This document shows, one piece after another, positions 12,906 to 24,065 of a stretch of 64,000 nt of DNA. Position 1 is the stretch's first letter. Each line of letters begins with the position of its first letter. This DNA comes from Linum tenue (Eukaryota > Streptophyta > Magnoliopsida > Malpighiales > Linaceae): NCBI GenBank assembly GCA_946122785.1, contig CAMGYJ010000003.1:32133811-32197810 (forward strand), read 5' to 3'. A program made the position numbers and the translations under genes. A model generated the notes under the pieces. The model saw only the letters and a list, made by a program, of their open reading frames with translations, had not been told where the DNA came from and made no database searches.

Positions 12906-15900
12906 ATGCGAATAACCGGGAACTCAGGATTCCAATCAAGAAAGTGATTTTATTACAACTCATAGTCTGCAAGTAAAGTCATACCGGTTTTGGCCACTTC
13001 AGGGGGGAGAGAATAGGTTGGTGATAGATTGAAAGAAAAGATGAACGCAGACGGATGAGTAAGATTGAATCAATGTAGAAGTAGTTTTTCGTTTATAGTA
13101 TTTCAGTAAAAGATTAAGAGAGGAAACCTTTGCGGCTTACCTTGTTCATCAGTTCAACCTAGTCCGAAGAAAGAATAATTGACCCTGTGGACCTTCACCA
13201 TAATCTCTTGGATTCGTTTCTACACTTCATGGTTGCTGTACAACGCATCTGAGTAGACGCAGACGAAAGTAAACAGTAATAAGACATGCGTTGTGCAAAT
13301 CAACAAAGTACAACACAGACAATCTTAACCAAAAGGAGAGATCTAAACCATAAGAAAATCTACTAATCCATGAAAAGGAAGAGAAAGAGAACCGATAGGC
13401 AAAAGAACACGGCACAACTACCAGTATAAATATCCAACCCTGAACTGAAGAGCATGTTCCGATAATCGAAGCATGTCGAGCCGAAAACAAAAACAATATA
13501 GCATCTCGAACGATATAAAGGAAAAAATATAAACCGGAACTGAACGGTTTCCCAATACTGCTATTGTTAGTTGTATACTTAGTCCTAGATTCCATTTCAG
13601 TCCGAAGAAAAAGCGATGATTTATGATTTATAGGAAACAAAATCCAAAACATCAATGAACATCGTAGACCATAAATGATTTATGATGGAATAAAGGAATG
13701 TAAGTTCTCGTGTGAGTGGTGTAAGATACCACCACAAGTTTAACAACAACACCTCATAACATGAAAAGCAAACAACTGGACGTGTAAATTAGAGTAACCT
13801 ACTCACGACATGAAACATGATGAGAATTGACAATAGAAAATGCACCAGAGCTTGCTGCTACCTAATTCCATCATATGATGGAGAAAGTGGAATTGAAATT
13901 TGAAAGTATTAAACAAAAAGTGTGACTTCACCTTAGCAGGAAGCAACTTCCTTCCCCAAACTCCTCTTTAAGGGCTGCTCCTTTACTGTGGCAAGAAGAA
14001 ACAGAGAAAAGGGGGGGGGGGGGGGAAAAGATCTTAATAAGTAAAAAAATGAACTCAATAACACAAAGAACAACATCATCCATGATGAAACAATGACTGC
14101 AATTGAACAAAATTACTTGTTAGTATCTATAGTTTTCAGAATGCACCCTATGAACAGGAAAATGCATATGTAAAGCAGATGTAAGTTTGTATTAGCTAAA
14201 GCGAAACTTCATGACACTTACAGATTGCTGCAGAACTATAAGGTGATCTTGCATCTAAAAAAAAACGAATCCATATATTGTCAAGAAAAATAAACTCAGT
14301 GTTGTTTTCTCCGATTCATTCATGAAGCAAGGCTTTTTACTAAATTCTGAAATAATTCGAAAAACTCAATAAAACCATTTTACGATGAAAAATTGTAGGT
14401 CAAGTGATGAAAGTTTGAGAAAAATAACTACTGTACCCAGTTGCTTCAGCCATCAAACCATCATAATCACCACTGTGGTATACCACAAGTCCAAGCTGGT
14501 TCACAAATAAGCTGACATGAATAAACTCAAAAACCACATAAACATACTAATTAAACCCAAATATAATTCCTTCCTACCACAACGTTATGGCAGAGGTAAG
14601 GGAGAGCTTCACAAACCTACCAAGCGACCTGAAAGGCTTCCATGAAAACCCAGTCCCAGCTTTAGAGATATAAGCAGAAACCATATTAATCTTGAACCAA
14701 CATAAAAAAGAAGTTACCTTGCACTCAGTAAGTGAGATTTGGGGGGACATGCAGCAAAATGAACAGATTTGTGGTTGAGAACCAAAAAAGTAAGCGAGTC
14801 GGGGATAAGAGCAAATTGGATTGGGAGCAAGGTCTGCAGAGGGTCTTTGAAAATGACCGCTGTAGAATCATCGCGGACAATCCACCTATGGGCATGCTTG
14901 CTGCCGACGTGGTTTCGAGGCCGATGAATTCATTGAGAAAACCAGCTGTCCTAGTTTTTTTCCATCAAATAGCATTCTGAGATGCCAGAGAAATAAAGAG
15001 ACAGGATGAGAGTTGGAACACAAAATCAATCATCTAACCAATCAAAACAAACTCCATGGCATAAATTAAAACCCAAAAAAAGAATACAATCAAAATCAAC
15101 GGCAGTCCAAAAACTAAAAACCTTAAAAAGAACCAAAGAACAAACACAATCAGAACCAACTGCATATAAAAAACGAAAACCCAAAACCCCAAAAGAACCA
15201 AAGAATAAGTACAAATAGAGTGTAGTGTAAAAACTGAACATGTTACAACCAGCAATTTACCGTCGACAGTGTCGGTGGGTCGTCCAACTCTTTCCATGGA
15301 TCGATTCATAGGCGGTAGGGCACAATCACACTTCCCATCATAGAGTAACCCAACTCACATTTTCCTTTGCTGCTTCCCTCTTCTCCTGCGGTCGGCAGCA
15401 AGCAAAATAGGCCAAACAATAACATCACTAAAGCTTGATCAGCCGAAAGGAACATAAATGAAAGTACAACAATGAAATACGCAAAGAACAACACCTAACC
15501 TAAAACTGGAACGACAAAAGGCTCGATTTCCAGATGGTCTAAAAAACTTCAGCAGATATGGGTACTCCACATCGCCTCCCATTCATACTTCCCTCCAACA
15601 GAGAGAGCTCTTTCATTGAGAGTGGACGAATAAACCCCCCTGGAAAAGGAAGAATGAGAACTAAAACATGAAAGAAAAGAGAGTAAACAAACTAATCGGA
15701 GAAAGAAACCCATCACCTGATATCCAAACCCGGCACCACCGCTAAACCTCCCAAATCAAGCGGTTGTAAACCTCTCAAATCCTGCGTCACTGTCGACGAT
15801 CACAACCGCTTCTTCCAGCCTCGTCGTCGGACCGCAGGCACCGCAACACCACCAGACCACCGTCGCGCCTCCTCCCATAGCCGCAGGCGGACCAAAGCTC

Positions 15901-16330
15901 GTCGAACCGAACCGCGGGCACCACAACACCACCAGACCATCGTCGCACCTCCACCCATCACCGGTGACGGACCACAACCCACGCACCAGCGCAGCCCAAC
16001 CACCGTCGCTCAGCTCAAACGCCGCCACTCGCCTCGTCCCCATTGTCGCTGACGGACCACCACTCATGCACCACCGCCGCTGCATCTGAGCGTCACGTCC
16101 CTATCGCCGATCCGCACCCAACTTTGACCCTACTATCCTTCATCTTGATGAGGTCCACTCTTCCTCCTCATCTTCTTCTCTGGATTCTTTGACACTATTT
16201 CCTTCTTCTCCAGCCGAGAAAGGAAAGGAGGGTGGGTGGGTGGGTGGAATGAGAGAGATGCTTGATAAAAGGAGCTGATTTTGTGTGGCTGGGAAGAGTG
16301 GAAGAGGAAAAGGCAACAAAAAAAGGAGCT
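12906..16330 (-). other. Possible 5' part of a minus-strand noncoding transcript
   Basis: At 15720-16200 the sequence becomes GC-rich and strand-asymmetric. On the minus strand it reads like a first exon that ends in CAG|GTGATG near 15718. A further donor-like site lies near 13142 (AAG|GTAAGC). Frames of 67-109 codons exist at 15756-16085 but are low-complexity, Trp/Gly-rich and overlap each other, so coding is doubtful. A run of 15 G at 14011-14025 is also present. It may be a noncoding RNA gene or captured gene fragments inside a Helitron. Confidence 0.3.
14011..14025. repeat. Poly(G) run of 15
   Basis: An uninterrupted run of 15 G sits between A-rich flanks. Such runs are error-prone in sequencing, so its exact length should be treated with caution. 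Confidence 0.9.
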
Positions 16331-16753
16331 GATTTTTGTTTAATTACGGAAATGATCATCCCTTACTTAGAATCTCAAGGTTTGGTTAATTACGAAATAG
16401 TACCTAGTGTGATGTGACTCTATGAAACAGTAAACTCAAGGATAAGAGAGAAAGTGTTGAAAGTGACAGGACCAACTACAAAACGTAAAGCCAATTGAGA
16501 AATGATGAGAACAAGGAAAAAGCAAAAAAGTAACAGTGGCGGGATGTGACTCTACCAAACAGTAAACTTGTAACTTGTTCTTTTAAAGAGATAATATCTT
16601 AATGTATTACGTAGGAGTATTATTTTTCATTTCAAGCGCTACCAGACTTAATGCAAATTTGGAACCTTCGGAGGTTACTGCCAATGATCAAAGGTTCCAC
16701 CGACTCTTTTTACTAATTATTCCTCCTGCTAATATATATATATATATATATAT

Positions 16754-17167
16754 GGTGGCTACTTCGGTGCACTCACTTTTTTGGGTGCACTGAGTGCACC
16801 CAACTCTTAAAGCGTCCATAATACATCAAATTTTGAACTTTAATTAGTACTCTCAATATAATATGATGATATGACATATAATCATAACAAATCAATCCAT
16901 TGCCCTAACCCCTTAACCTTCAATTTTGAATTCCAACCCAAAATCCCAAATTGTAAACCGAAACCCTAACCCTAAATCTCTAAATCCTAAATCCTTCAAC
17001 TTAAAGTAAATTTTGAATGAATTTTTTTCAAATTCATGTGCTTCTTGTTCATAATATCATAAGCAACAATTGATACCGTTTTGACATGAATCGCATGGTC
17101 AGAATGACAATTATGAGACGGGTGCACTGAGTGCACCCGAAAAAGTGGGTGCACCGAATACACCACC
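16754..17167. mobile_element. MITE with long TIRs, inserted in (TA)n
   Basis: The ends are imperfect inverted repeats of about 50 bp. The left end starts GGTGGCTACTTCGGTGCAC and the right end, reverse-complemented, starts GGTGGTGTATTCGGTGCAC. Each TIR holds an inner palindrome, GGGTGCACTGAGTGCACCC or a close variant. Both sides are (TA)n tracts (16733-16753 and 17168-17183), which fits insertion at TA but makes the exact duplication impossible to define. The interior includes degenerate CCCTAAA-like units near 16903-16985. No coding capacity. Confidence 0.75.
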
Positions 17168-17883
17168 ATATATATATATATATGAACTGCTTCAACTAAA
17201 ACTTAGATATATTTTATTCTCAGGACTTCTCATTTCAGTGCCCCGAAAATTATTGATGCCCTAATGTTATGGTACCATACAAGAATTACATGGATTGAGA
17301 TCTAAAAATAGAGAACCAGTAGTTTGGTCCTCACATTGTCCTCACATTTTACTTTCACCACCTCTCTACTAAGTCTGAACAATTAATAGTTTATGTATGT
17401 ATTGTGTGCAGAAAACTGGTGGCTTGGACTGCGTGGTCAACAAGATGAAATATAACAGGTTTTACATGGGTTGTGCTTTTATTTGACAGGTTAGGCCGTT
17501 AGGGTCATGAGTGAGCAATTGAGATTTATTTTTTGTCCTGTTTTATCGGAGTTTGGACCGGGTCAGGCTTTTGCTTATCAGGCCAAACAATAAGTGAACT
17601 TATTATTTGTGCAATTAGCAATATTTTAGAAACACTATCGTATAGTCCGATTGTACCAGAATATTGGATACCCGACTCAACCAATATGGGGTTTTAGCAG
17701 TAGGAAACACTTGAACTACGGTGAATTATGATTTTAGTACAAAATACTCAACAAATTACTTTTTTTTATAACCTCCAGTATGCTTTCACAATTTGTGGCT
17801 TTTAGTTGTAGTTGATTGAAATATATTATTTCACCTGGCAGCCAAATTCGAGTAATAAGTGCATTTATTGAGTGTCTTTTATA

Positions 17884-18382
17884 AGGTTATAGGTATAATA
17901 TGCCTCTCTACTATAACGTTCTTTTAAACATGCCCATCTACTATTTTTTTACATCAAAACATGCCCCTATACTTTGAAAACATTATCGAACATGTCCTTC
18001 TGTTAAAATTTCGATTGAAACAATCATCAATCATGGTTGAACCGATATTTAGACGACCCGACATCGGCAAATGGGAGGGAAAATGATAGTTTTGTCCCCC
18101 GTTTTATTCCTCTAGGCGTCTTCAAAGTGAAATTATTCGAATGATTTGGCTATACAAAAGAACCAAAATTAATTCTAAAGTGAAATTATTAGAGATATTT
18201 TAGACATTTGTGTCGCCCAAACCAAAGTTCGGTCTTGGTTAATGGTTTTTGAATGAAAATTTTAACAAAATGGCATGTTTGATCATTTTTACAAAGTACA
18301 AGGGCATGTTTGATGTAAAAAATAGTAGATGGGCATGTTTGATAAAACGTCATAGTAGAAGAGCATATTATACCTATAACCC
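17884..18382. mobile_element. Mutator-type MITE with 9-bp TSD
   Basis: The 499-bp element has long TIRs. The left end reads AGGTTATAGGTATAATATGC; the right end, reverse-complemented, reads GGGTTATAGGTATAATATGC. Similarity continues for more than 100 bp. It is flanked by the direct repeat TCTTTTATA at 17875-17883 and 18383-18391. A 9-bp duplication with long TIRs is characteristic of Mutator-like elements. It has no transposase and must rely on one supplied in trans. Confidence 0.85.
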
Positions 18383-18391
18383 TCTTTTATA

Positions 18392-19440
18392 TTAACTGTT
18401 ATGAACCGGTAGAAACTTATTTACCTAAATGTGAATAGCCATGCGATTTAAACTTTTTTCATTTCTATTAAATTTATTTACATTATTATCTAGCATTAAG
18501 TAATCCTTAAGCCACACAATTCGAAGGACATGGGTTGGTGCTCCTACTTTAGAGCAAAAAAAATCCGTACTTGGAAGAATTCGAAAAAGATTTGGGAATT
18601 AATAGATGTGACTGAAAGAAAACGAGTGGTTGTTTCACAAGAGAAAGACATACATATGATAGGTGAGAGTAAAGATGAACATTAATTACTGATAATACAA
18701 GCTCTTTTTAAGATTAGCAGTTGAATTATCCGTCTGTCACTCACGATCTACTAAGAGTATTTAGAATTTAGACTCTTTACATGTGGTGGGAGCACAACCG
18801 GATTAAAAGCTGATTACTAGATTGAAAGAGATAGATTCGATGAGGAGGTTAGCACCGATTTAGAGATTGTTTGGATTGATAGAAGAATGTCCTTATTTGA
18901 ATTTTGAAATTTTATACAAGATACCCATTTGTTGTAATAGAATGAAGAATTGACGATCGATGGTTAGAACAAATGGGAAGATGATGAAAAACAGTAAGAC
19001 CGTAAGGTGGAGTACTATGATGTCATTCGAGAAAACTTAAGGGTTGAGTTGGGAGGGGAATACAATTGCTTTTATTTTTTATTTTATAAATAAAATTTAA
19101 AATACTAAGTGAATCTATATAATTTTATTTATAAAATTGATAATAAATTGTTTTACTGAGCTTTTTAATTTTGTTACTTTCTTCATGATGTAGATGTATA
19201 TATTGAATTAAAAAAGAGGTGTTGTAGTATTTTGACCTGGATGTATATATTTGTCTAAAATTTTATAGTCTATATATTTAATAATACTTCAAATATATCA
19301 ATATATTAACACTTTATTAATGATTTGAATATAAAATTCTTTGAAAATAGATGGTGGAGTGTTTTCGTACTCGGAGCTGACTGATTAAATGTATAGACAG
19401 TATGGGTAGTGCGTTCTTTGTCGGGCTTCCAATTTGTAGG
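18392..19440. other. AT-rich stretch, nothing recognised
   Basis: I see no gene, terminal repeat or RNA gene in this interval. Confidence 0.6.
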
Positions 19441-19465
19441 TGTCTAAGACCCTAGCTATATAATC

Positions 19466-19790
19466 GAATTGATGGCTCTCCGGGATGCAATAAAATGGTG
19501 ATCTTTGAAGGGTCTGATGGAGATGGTATTTAAGGGGGAGGCAAAAGTAGTCATTGATAAGGTACGAGGTAAGGAGATACGTGATGGTAGAGGTGGACTC
19601 ATTTCCGAGGAAATTGGCAAATCCGGTAGCAATATGAATGTTTTGCTGTGGAATTTATAGGCAGGCAAAACTGTCGGGTAACCCATTTGGTGGTTAAAAA
19701 TGCAATTTCTTTGTGTTCCTACAAGTTTTAGTGGTTTTGATTTTGACATTGGCTATCTTTTGGTTGTAAACTGTGGTATCTTCACAGTTC
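19466..19790 (+). pseudogene. RNase H-like (RVT_3) domain relic
   Basis: The plus-strand translation contains ELMALRDAIKW, then VFKGEAKVVIDKVRG. These align by eye with the second and third catalytic blocks of the RNase H-like domain of plant LINEs (compare ELLALRDSLRW and LFCGDAQVIVRLI in the LINE at 24.1-25.3 kb). A stop after the first block and frame changes near 19650-19700 break the frame. The remnant of the last block (THLVVKNA, in another frame) follows. It is probably the 3' end of an old LINE. A decayed host RNase H-like gene is less likely. Confidence 0.55.
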
Positions 19791-19968
19791 TTGCCTTCTT
19801 GGTGATACAAGTTAGGTAGCCAATACCATTACGAATGGGCCAAAATATTTTCATGGGCCCTTCTCTGGCCTCCAATCCGGACAACCCATATTGGGAAAAA
19901 AATTAAAAATAAATGCTCTCCCACTCCAAATTTCTTTCTCATTATACGAGTCGATAACTTAAAGTAAT

Positions 19969-19996
19969 CCGGCCAACGGCTCGGGTAAAAGCTAGT
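19969..19996 (+). mobile_element. Helitron-like 3' terminus (plus orientation)
   Basis: The segment has a CCGG-CCAACGG-CTCGGG hairpin-like block, a short A-rich spacer and then CTAGT followed by T, as in plant Helitron 3' ends. The same arrangement (CCGGCCAA-GG-CCGGGTAAAA-CTAGT) recurs at 28579-28607, which suggests a family. The 5' end was not located; a TCTCTACTAAG sequence at 17362 is a possible but unproven partner. Confidence 0.45.
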
Positions 19997-20175
19997 TTAT
20001 TATAGAGCATTGATTTGGGCTTTGGTTCAAGTTGGAGGCCAACAGTTTAATTCACCATACATACTCTATTTGTTTTTCATTTTTAGAGAATAGTGGCACG
20101 AAGTGAGGTTTTACCGACATACAAGGGGCAAAAAGGACAATAGCACGATGGTATATAATTGCTTTTAGCAACTAA

Positions 20176-21491
20176 GGGGTCGTTTGGATGCAGGATTGTA
20201 GTGAGGGATTTATGAGAGATTTTAAAACAATCTCTCATTATGCAGGATTTTAAAACAATTTGGCGTTTGGAAATGACGAAGGATTGTATAATTAGTAATT
20301 TTAGAAACCCTCATTCGTGGGTTTTAGAAATAGCTGATACCCATCAGCTATTTGACAATCTCTCGTTGTTATTTTATAATTTCCAAATCTTGCCCCTCGC
20401 CTACCACATTCGTCCTTCTTCCTTCCCTCTTCTTTCTTCTTCCACCTCCATCCCAGCCCGTCTTTATCGTAGACTTCGTCCGTCCGGTCACCTGGTCGCA
20501 TCACCCTCCTCTCCTGCACCGTTGCGTCGCCGGAGATATGGGTTTACGGTATGAAGCCGATGTCGATTATAGATTTAAAAACGCCCAGTCATCTTCCCCA
20601 TAAAAGCCAGCGACAAACAGGAAGACGAAGCTATTCTGGGTTCTGGGTTCCTGCGATGAAGAAAACGGAGGAGGAAAGCCTATCTTTCTGTTCCGACAAT
20701 GGGTTATGGCGGCCGACCTTGCTTCTCGTCGATCTATCCTTCTCTGTCGCCCTCTGCTCTCCGTCACCCTTTGCTCCTCGTCTATCATTCCTTCTCCGTC
20801 GCCCGCTCCTTCTGATCATCAATTCTGGGTTCGAAACCCAGAAACACAAACCGCCACCGCCTAGTCTCCTCTGTTTCTCATCTTTCCCAGCTCCATTCCT
20901 CTGGCGATTCTCCCCAAATCTGGTTCTCTTCCCCAAATTAGAATTTTGGGTTTAAGGGAAGAATGGTTTGATTTCGGGTTTCTTGATTCAGCATTTTGGG
21001 TTCTACCATTTTGGGTAGGAGAAATCGAATATAGGTTTGGGAATTTGGGTTAAACGATGAGTGAGGGGTTTGGGATCTATAAGATGATTGGTGAGCGATT
21101 TCTGGGTTTGGGAACTTTGGTATGAATGAGGTAAGTGATTTTGGGTTTTGCTTTGAATTGGAGGACTGCTTGTGGTGCTGAATGTTAATGGATGGAGAGG
21201 AGCCCTCGAAGACACTTGCTTAAGGAGAGAAGGAAGCAGGCGATGATTTCGTCCAAGAACAGAGTGAATGCATGATTTTTTTTGGGTTTAGTCAAAAGAA
21301 TGAACATAGGAAGTAAACGAGGTAGAAGAAGATGGGGGCATTAAAGTAATTTGGGATTTTAGCTTAAAATTTCACATTTCAACCCAAACGAGTTATTTCA
21401 ATCAAATCCCACATACAAATTCTGCAGTATTTTAAATGAGAGATTTAGAGCCAAATCCCTTATTATTAAAATCTCTGATCCAAACGACCCC
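20176..21491. mobile_element. PIF/Harbinger-type element with TAA TSD and GC-rich cargo
   Basis: The element starts GGGGTCGTTTGGAT and ends with the exact inverse, ATCCAAACGACCCC. It is flanked by TAA at 20173-20175 and 21492-21494. GGGGTCGTTTGG termini with a 3-bp TAA/TTA duplication are typical of Harbinger/Tourist elements. At 1316 bp it is long for a MITE. The middle (about 20400-20950) is GC- and CT-rich and looks like 5' UTR or exon sequence rather than transposase. This suggests captured host sequence or a decayed autonomous copy. I recognise no protein in it. Confidence 0.75.
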
Positions 21492-21494
21492 TAA

Positions 21495-21970
21495 AAGTTT
21501 AACCTAGCTCTTTCATTTTTTTAGGTTGTTCCCTTACCAACCCTCTTCTCTCCCAACTTCAACCTCCCTCGCCTTCTTTCATTATAGAAACCAGGCAAAA
21601 CAGAACTAAAAAAGAAATGATGCCACTGTTCGGCAGCCAAACAATTCCAATCTCCTTCTCTCTTGCCTTCGTCATCTACCTATATATTCTTGACTCTCTT
21701 CCCATCAGCAGTGAATGAAGACGATGAAAGGAAGCTTTGAATCTACTTATTCTCCTCTTGTTAGTTGTTAGTGGCACAAATGAGAGAGAATCGTGATTCA
21801 AGTAGGCTTTTCGAGCCATGCATGTCCATTTTTTTATTATGTTCTAATGTAGGTTAATTTTAGGGTTTTGGCCCCTTTTTATTTTGGGTTTTGATCTCGA
21901 TGAAACGAAGGGAGAAGAAAAAGGATCGTCGGTTGGAGAGAACCTTACTGGCGACAGCCGACAACACATG
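21495..21970. other. CT-rich gene-like leader, no supported gene
   Basis: The interval has CT-rich stretches, a short ATG frame of about 33 codons with a hydrophobic centre near 21617-21719, and a later ATG-rich piece. Nothing can be assigned, and adjoining transposons cut off any downstream exons. Confidence 0.35.
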
Positions 21971-21978
21971 GTGGTGGT

Positions 21979-22649
21979 CAGTAGCGGACCCAGAAATTTT
22001 TCATAGGGGTGTACTCTTTAAAAAAATAAATTAAATAAAAATAAAAATAATTAATAAAAATAAACTCATAAATATGAAAATACCTTACTCGTACAGGTTA
22101 AAAAAGTCCATGATGTGTTTTCATATTCGAAAACAATTGTAGAATACACTTAGTGTTTATAGTGTTAAAAAAAATTCTCTATATACCCTACTAGACAATC
22201 ATTCAGGAACTTATTGCATATTCGATTTGTAAACTTGTTCTTGATGTAACCCAAAGCTGAAAGACTCTTCAACACTTGTCGTACAATCATAAAATCAATA
22301 CAAATTAAGGGTAGATTGAAATTAGTTTAGATTGAAATAATTAGAGATAGGGAATGACTTTTTACTGTTACACATTGTTCAAAATCGAACAACAAATGAG
22401 TTGTAGCTCAACGGAAATTAAGTTTATCAATAATAATAGTGTTCTAGATTTGAATTACCCAACCTACCATTTATATTTTTATACACAAATGACAGTAGGA
22501 TAATCATTTTTTCAAATTTCAGGGGTGTCCCTCACTATCAATTATATTTTTTTGTCTATACGTAAATTACCACCGGGGGTTGGATAATCATTTTCCCGAA
22601 ATTTAGGGGTGTCCGGGGACACCCCTAAAACCCCCTGGGTCCGCCCCTG
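21979..22649. mobile_element. hAT-type nonautonomous element, CAG-RGCGGACCCAG ends
   Basis: The 671-bp element starts CAGTAGCGGACCCAG and ends CTGGGTCCGCCCCTG, an imperfect TIR. It is flanked by the 8-bp near-duplication GTGGTGGT (21971-21978) and GTGTTGGT (22650-22657), with one mismatch. Both ends are followed inward by GGGGTGT motifs. An 8-bp TSD suggests the hAT superfamily. The interior is AT-rich without coding capacity. A short tRNA-like A-box/B-box arrangement near 22400-22465 may be an unrelated SINE relic. Confidence 0.7.
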
Positions 22650-22657
22650 GTGTTGGT

Positions 22658-23360
22658 TCTGGTGTCAACGGAGGCAAAGGTCAAATGTTGCCTCCAGAGC
22701 TTGCGATTTTTTCAACACAATTCGCGCTGCAATGAAAAGAAAACCTTAAATTTTGCGCGATTTCTCGATAATTCGCCTTTTGCCACTCACGTTAGCCCTT
22801 TTAATATCTTTTTACTTTTGTTGACGTGGTCTTGAACATGGGTGTGTTGTAGACTATGTTGATGTTGACGTGGTTTGTTAACATGACCATGTTGATCCTC
22901 ACGTTGGCCCTTTTGAGAGCATTTCCTTCAGCTTAGCAGGAGACAGTTTAACTCTGCACTTTGCAGTTTGACTCTGCATTGTCAATCACCTCTCTCTCCG
23001 TGATTCGTCACCATAATACACGGTGGGTTTCGTATATAGTACCAAAAGGAAACGCAGGCAGAGTGGTACGGCTCTTTGCCTCGCCCGGGACATCGCGGAC
23101 TCGAGTTCTACTGACGTCAGATTTCGAACCATAACCATCTTTTTGTTGAATTGGCTCATCCTTTCGTTCTTATATATTTTTGCTGAAATGACTCATTCTT
23201 TCGTTCTTATTGGATATAATACCCTAAAACATCACTCAAACACAAAACCAAGCATAAAACTAGAAAATTGAGTGAACTTAGTACAACTTAGGTCGTTTTA
23301 TAATATAAAAGTGTTGGTGAAAACATGTATATTTTAGGTGTTATCGGTAGTTTGACAGGA
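22658..23360. other. Intergenic, nothing recognised
   Basis: Short frames of 61-82 codons occur but have no domain, splice or composition support. Nothing else stands out. Confidence 0.5.
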
Positions 23361-23368
23361 CTTGTGGC

Positions 23369-23976
23369 TAGGGCTGCAAACGAGTCGAGTCGAGTTTTTG
23401 CTTAGCTTGAGCTCGGCTCGTTTATAAATTTTTTAGCTCGAGCTCGGCTCGAACTCGAATTTTGATCATCCAGCTCAAGCTCGAGCTCGACTCGATTAAA
23501 AATAATCCAGCTCAAGCTCGGCTCGATAGAGCTCGGTAAATGCTCATTAACACAGCTTGTCAAGCTGAGTACAAGCTCGGCTCAAGATAAGCTTGATTTG
23601 AAACCATTCTTGCTGAAAAATGTATACAAATAAGAACATTAGAAACTAAAAATGATAAAAGAACACTAGAAACTAAAAATAACATCTAACTTCCATACAT
23701 ATCCTTATTAACAAGATAATTTTCATGTTTAGAAGAGTAATTAATCATTCCACAAGCTTTAAACAAGCCAGCTCGCGAGCTTAGCTCAACAAGCCACCGA
23801 GTCAAGCTAGCTCACGAGCTTATCAAGCCGAGCATGGCCTAGCTCAAGCTTGGCTCGTTTACTAACGAGCTGGCTCGCGAGCCGGCTTGTTAATTAACGA
23901 GTCGAGTGTCGAACGAGTTTTTTTTCGACTCGAACGCCGAGTTGCTCGCGAGCGGCTTGGCTCATTTGCCGCCCTA
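23369..23976. mobile_element. hAT-type MITE rich in GAGCTCG repeats
   Basis: The 608-bp element starts TAGGGCTGCAAACGAGTCGAG and ends with the imperfect inverse, GGCTCATTTGCCGCCCTA. It is flanked by the perfect 8-bp duplication CTTGTGGC (23361-23368 and 23977-23984), which identifies hAT. Both subterminal regions are full of GAGCTCGGCTCG-type motifs in both orientations, likely transposase-binding repeats. The middle is AT-rich and noncoding. Confidence 0.85.
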
Positions 23977-24065
23977 CTTGTGGCTGGCAGCATGATGATC
24001 GGCCGCTCAAGGATTTGTGGGTAGATTTCTTGTGTCGTAAAATCTTCCACATTGGCGTGTTAGTT

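Noticed and set aside
13227..13655. 142-codon minus-strand frame
   Set aside because: Phe/Ser-rich translation typical of AT-rich noncoding DNA; no family recognised.
15756..16085. 109-codon Trp/Gly-rich minus-strand frame and its overlapping frames
   Set aside because: Low-complexity GC-rich sequence with several overlapping open frames; more likely UTR or noncoding exon.
16900..16990. Telomere-like CCCTAAA units
   Set aside because: Only two or three degenerate units inside a MITE; not an interstitial telomere.
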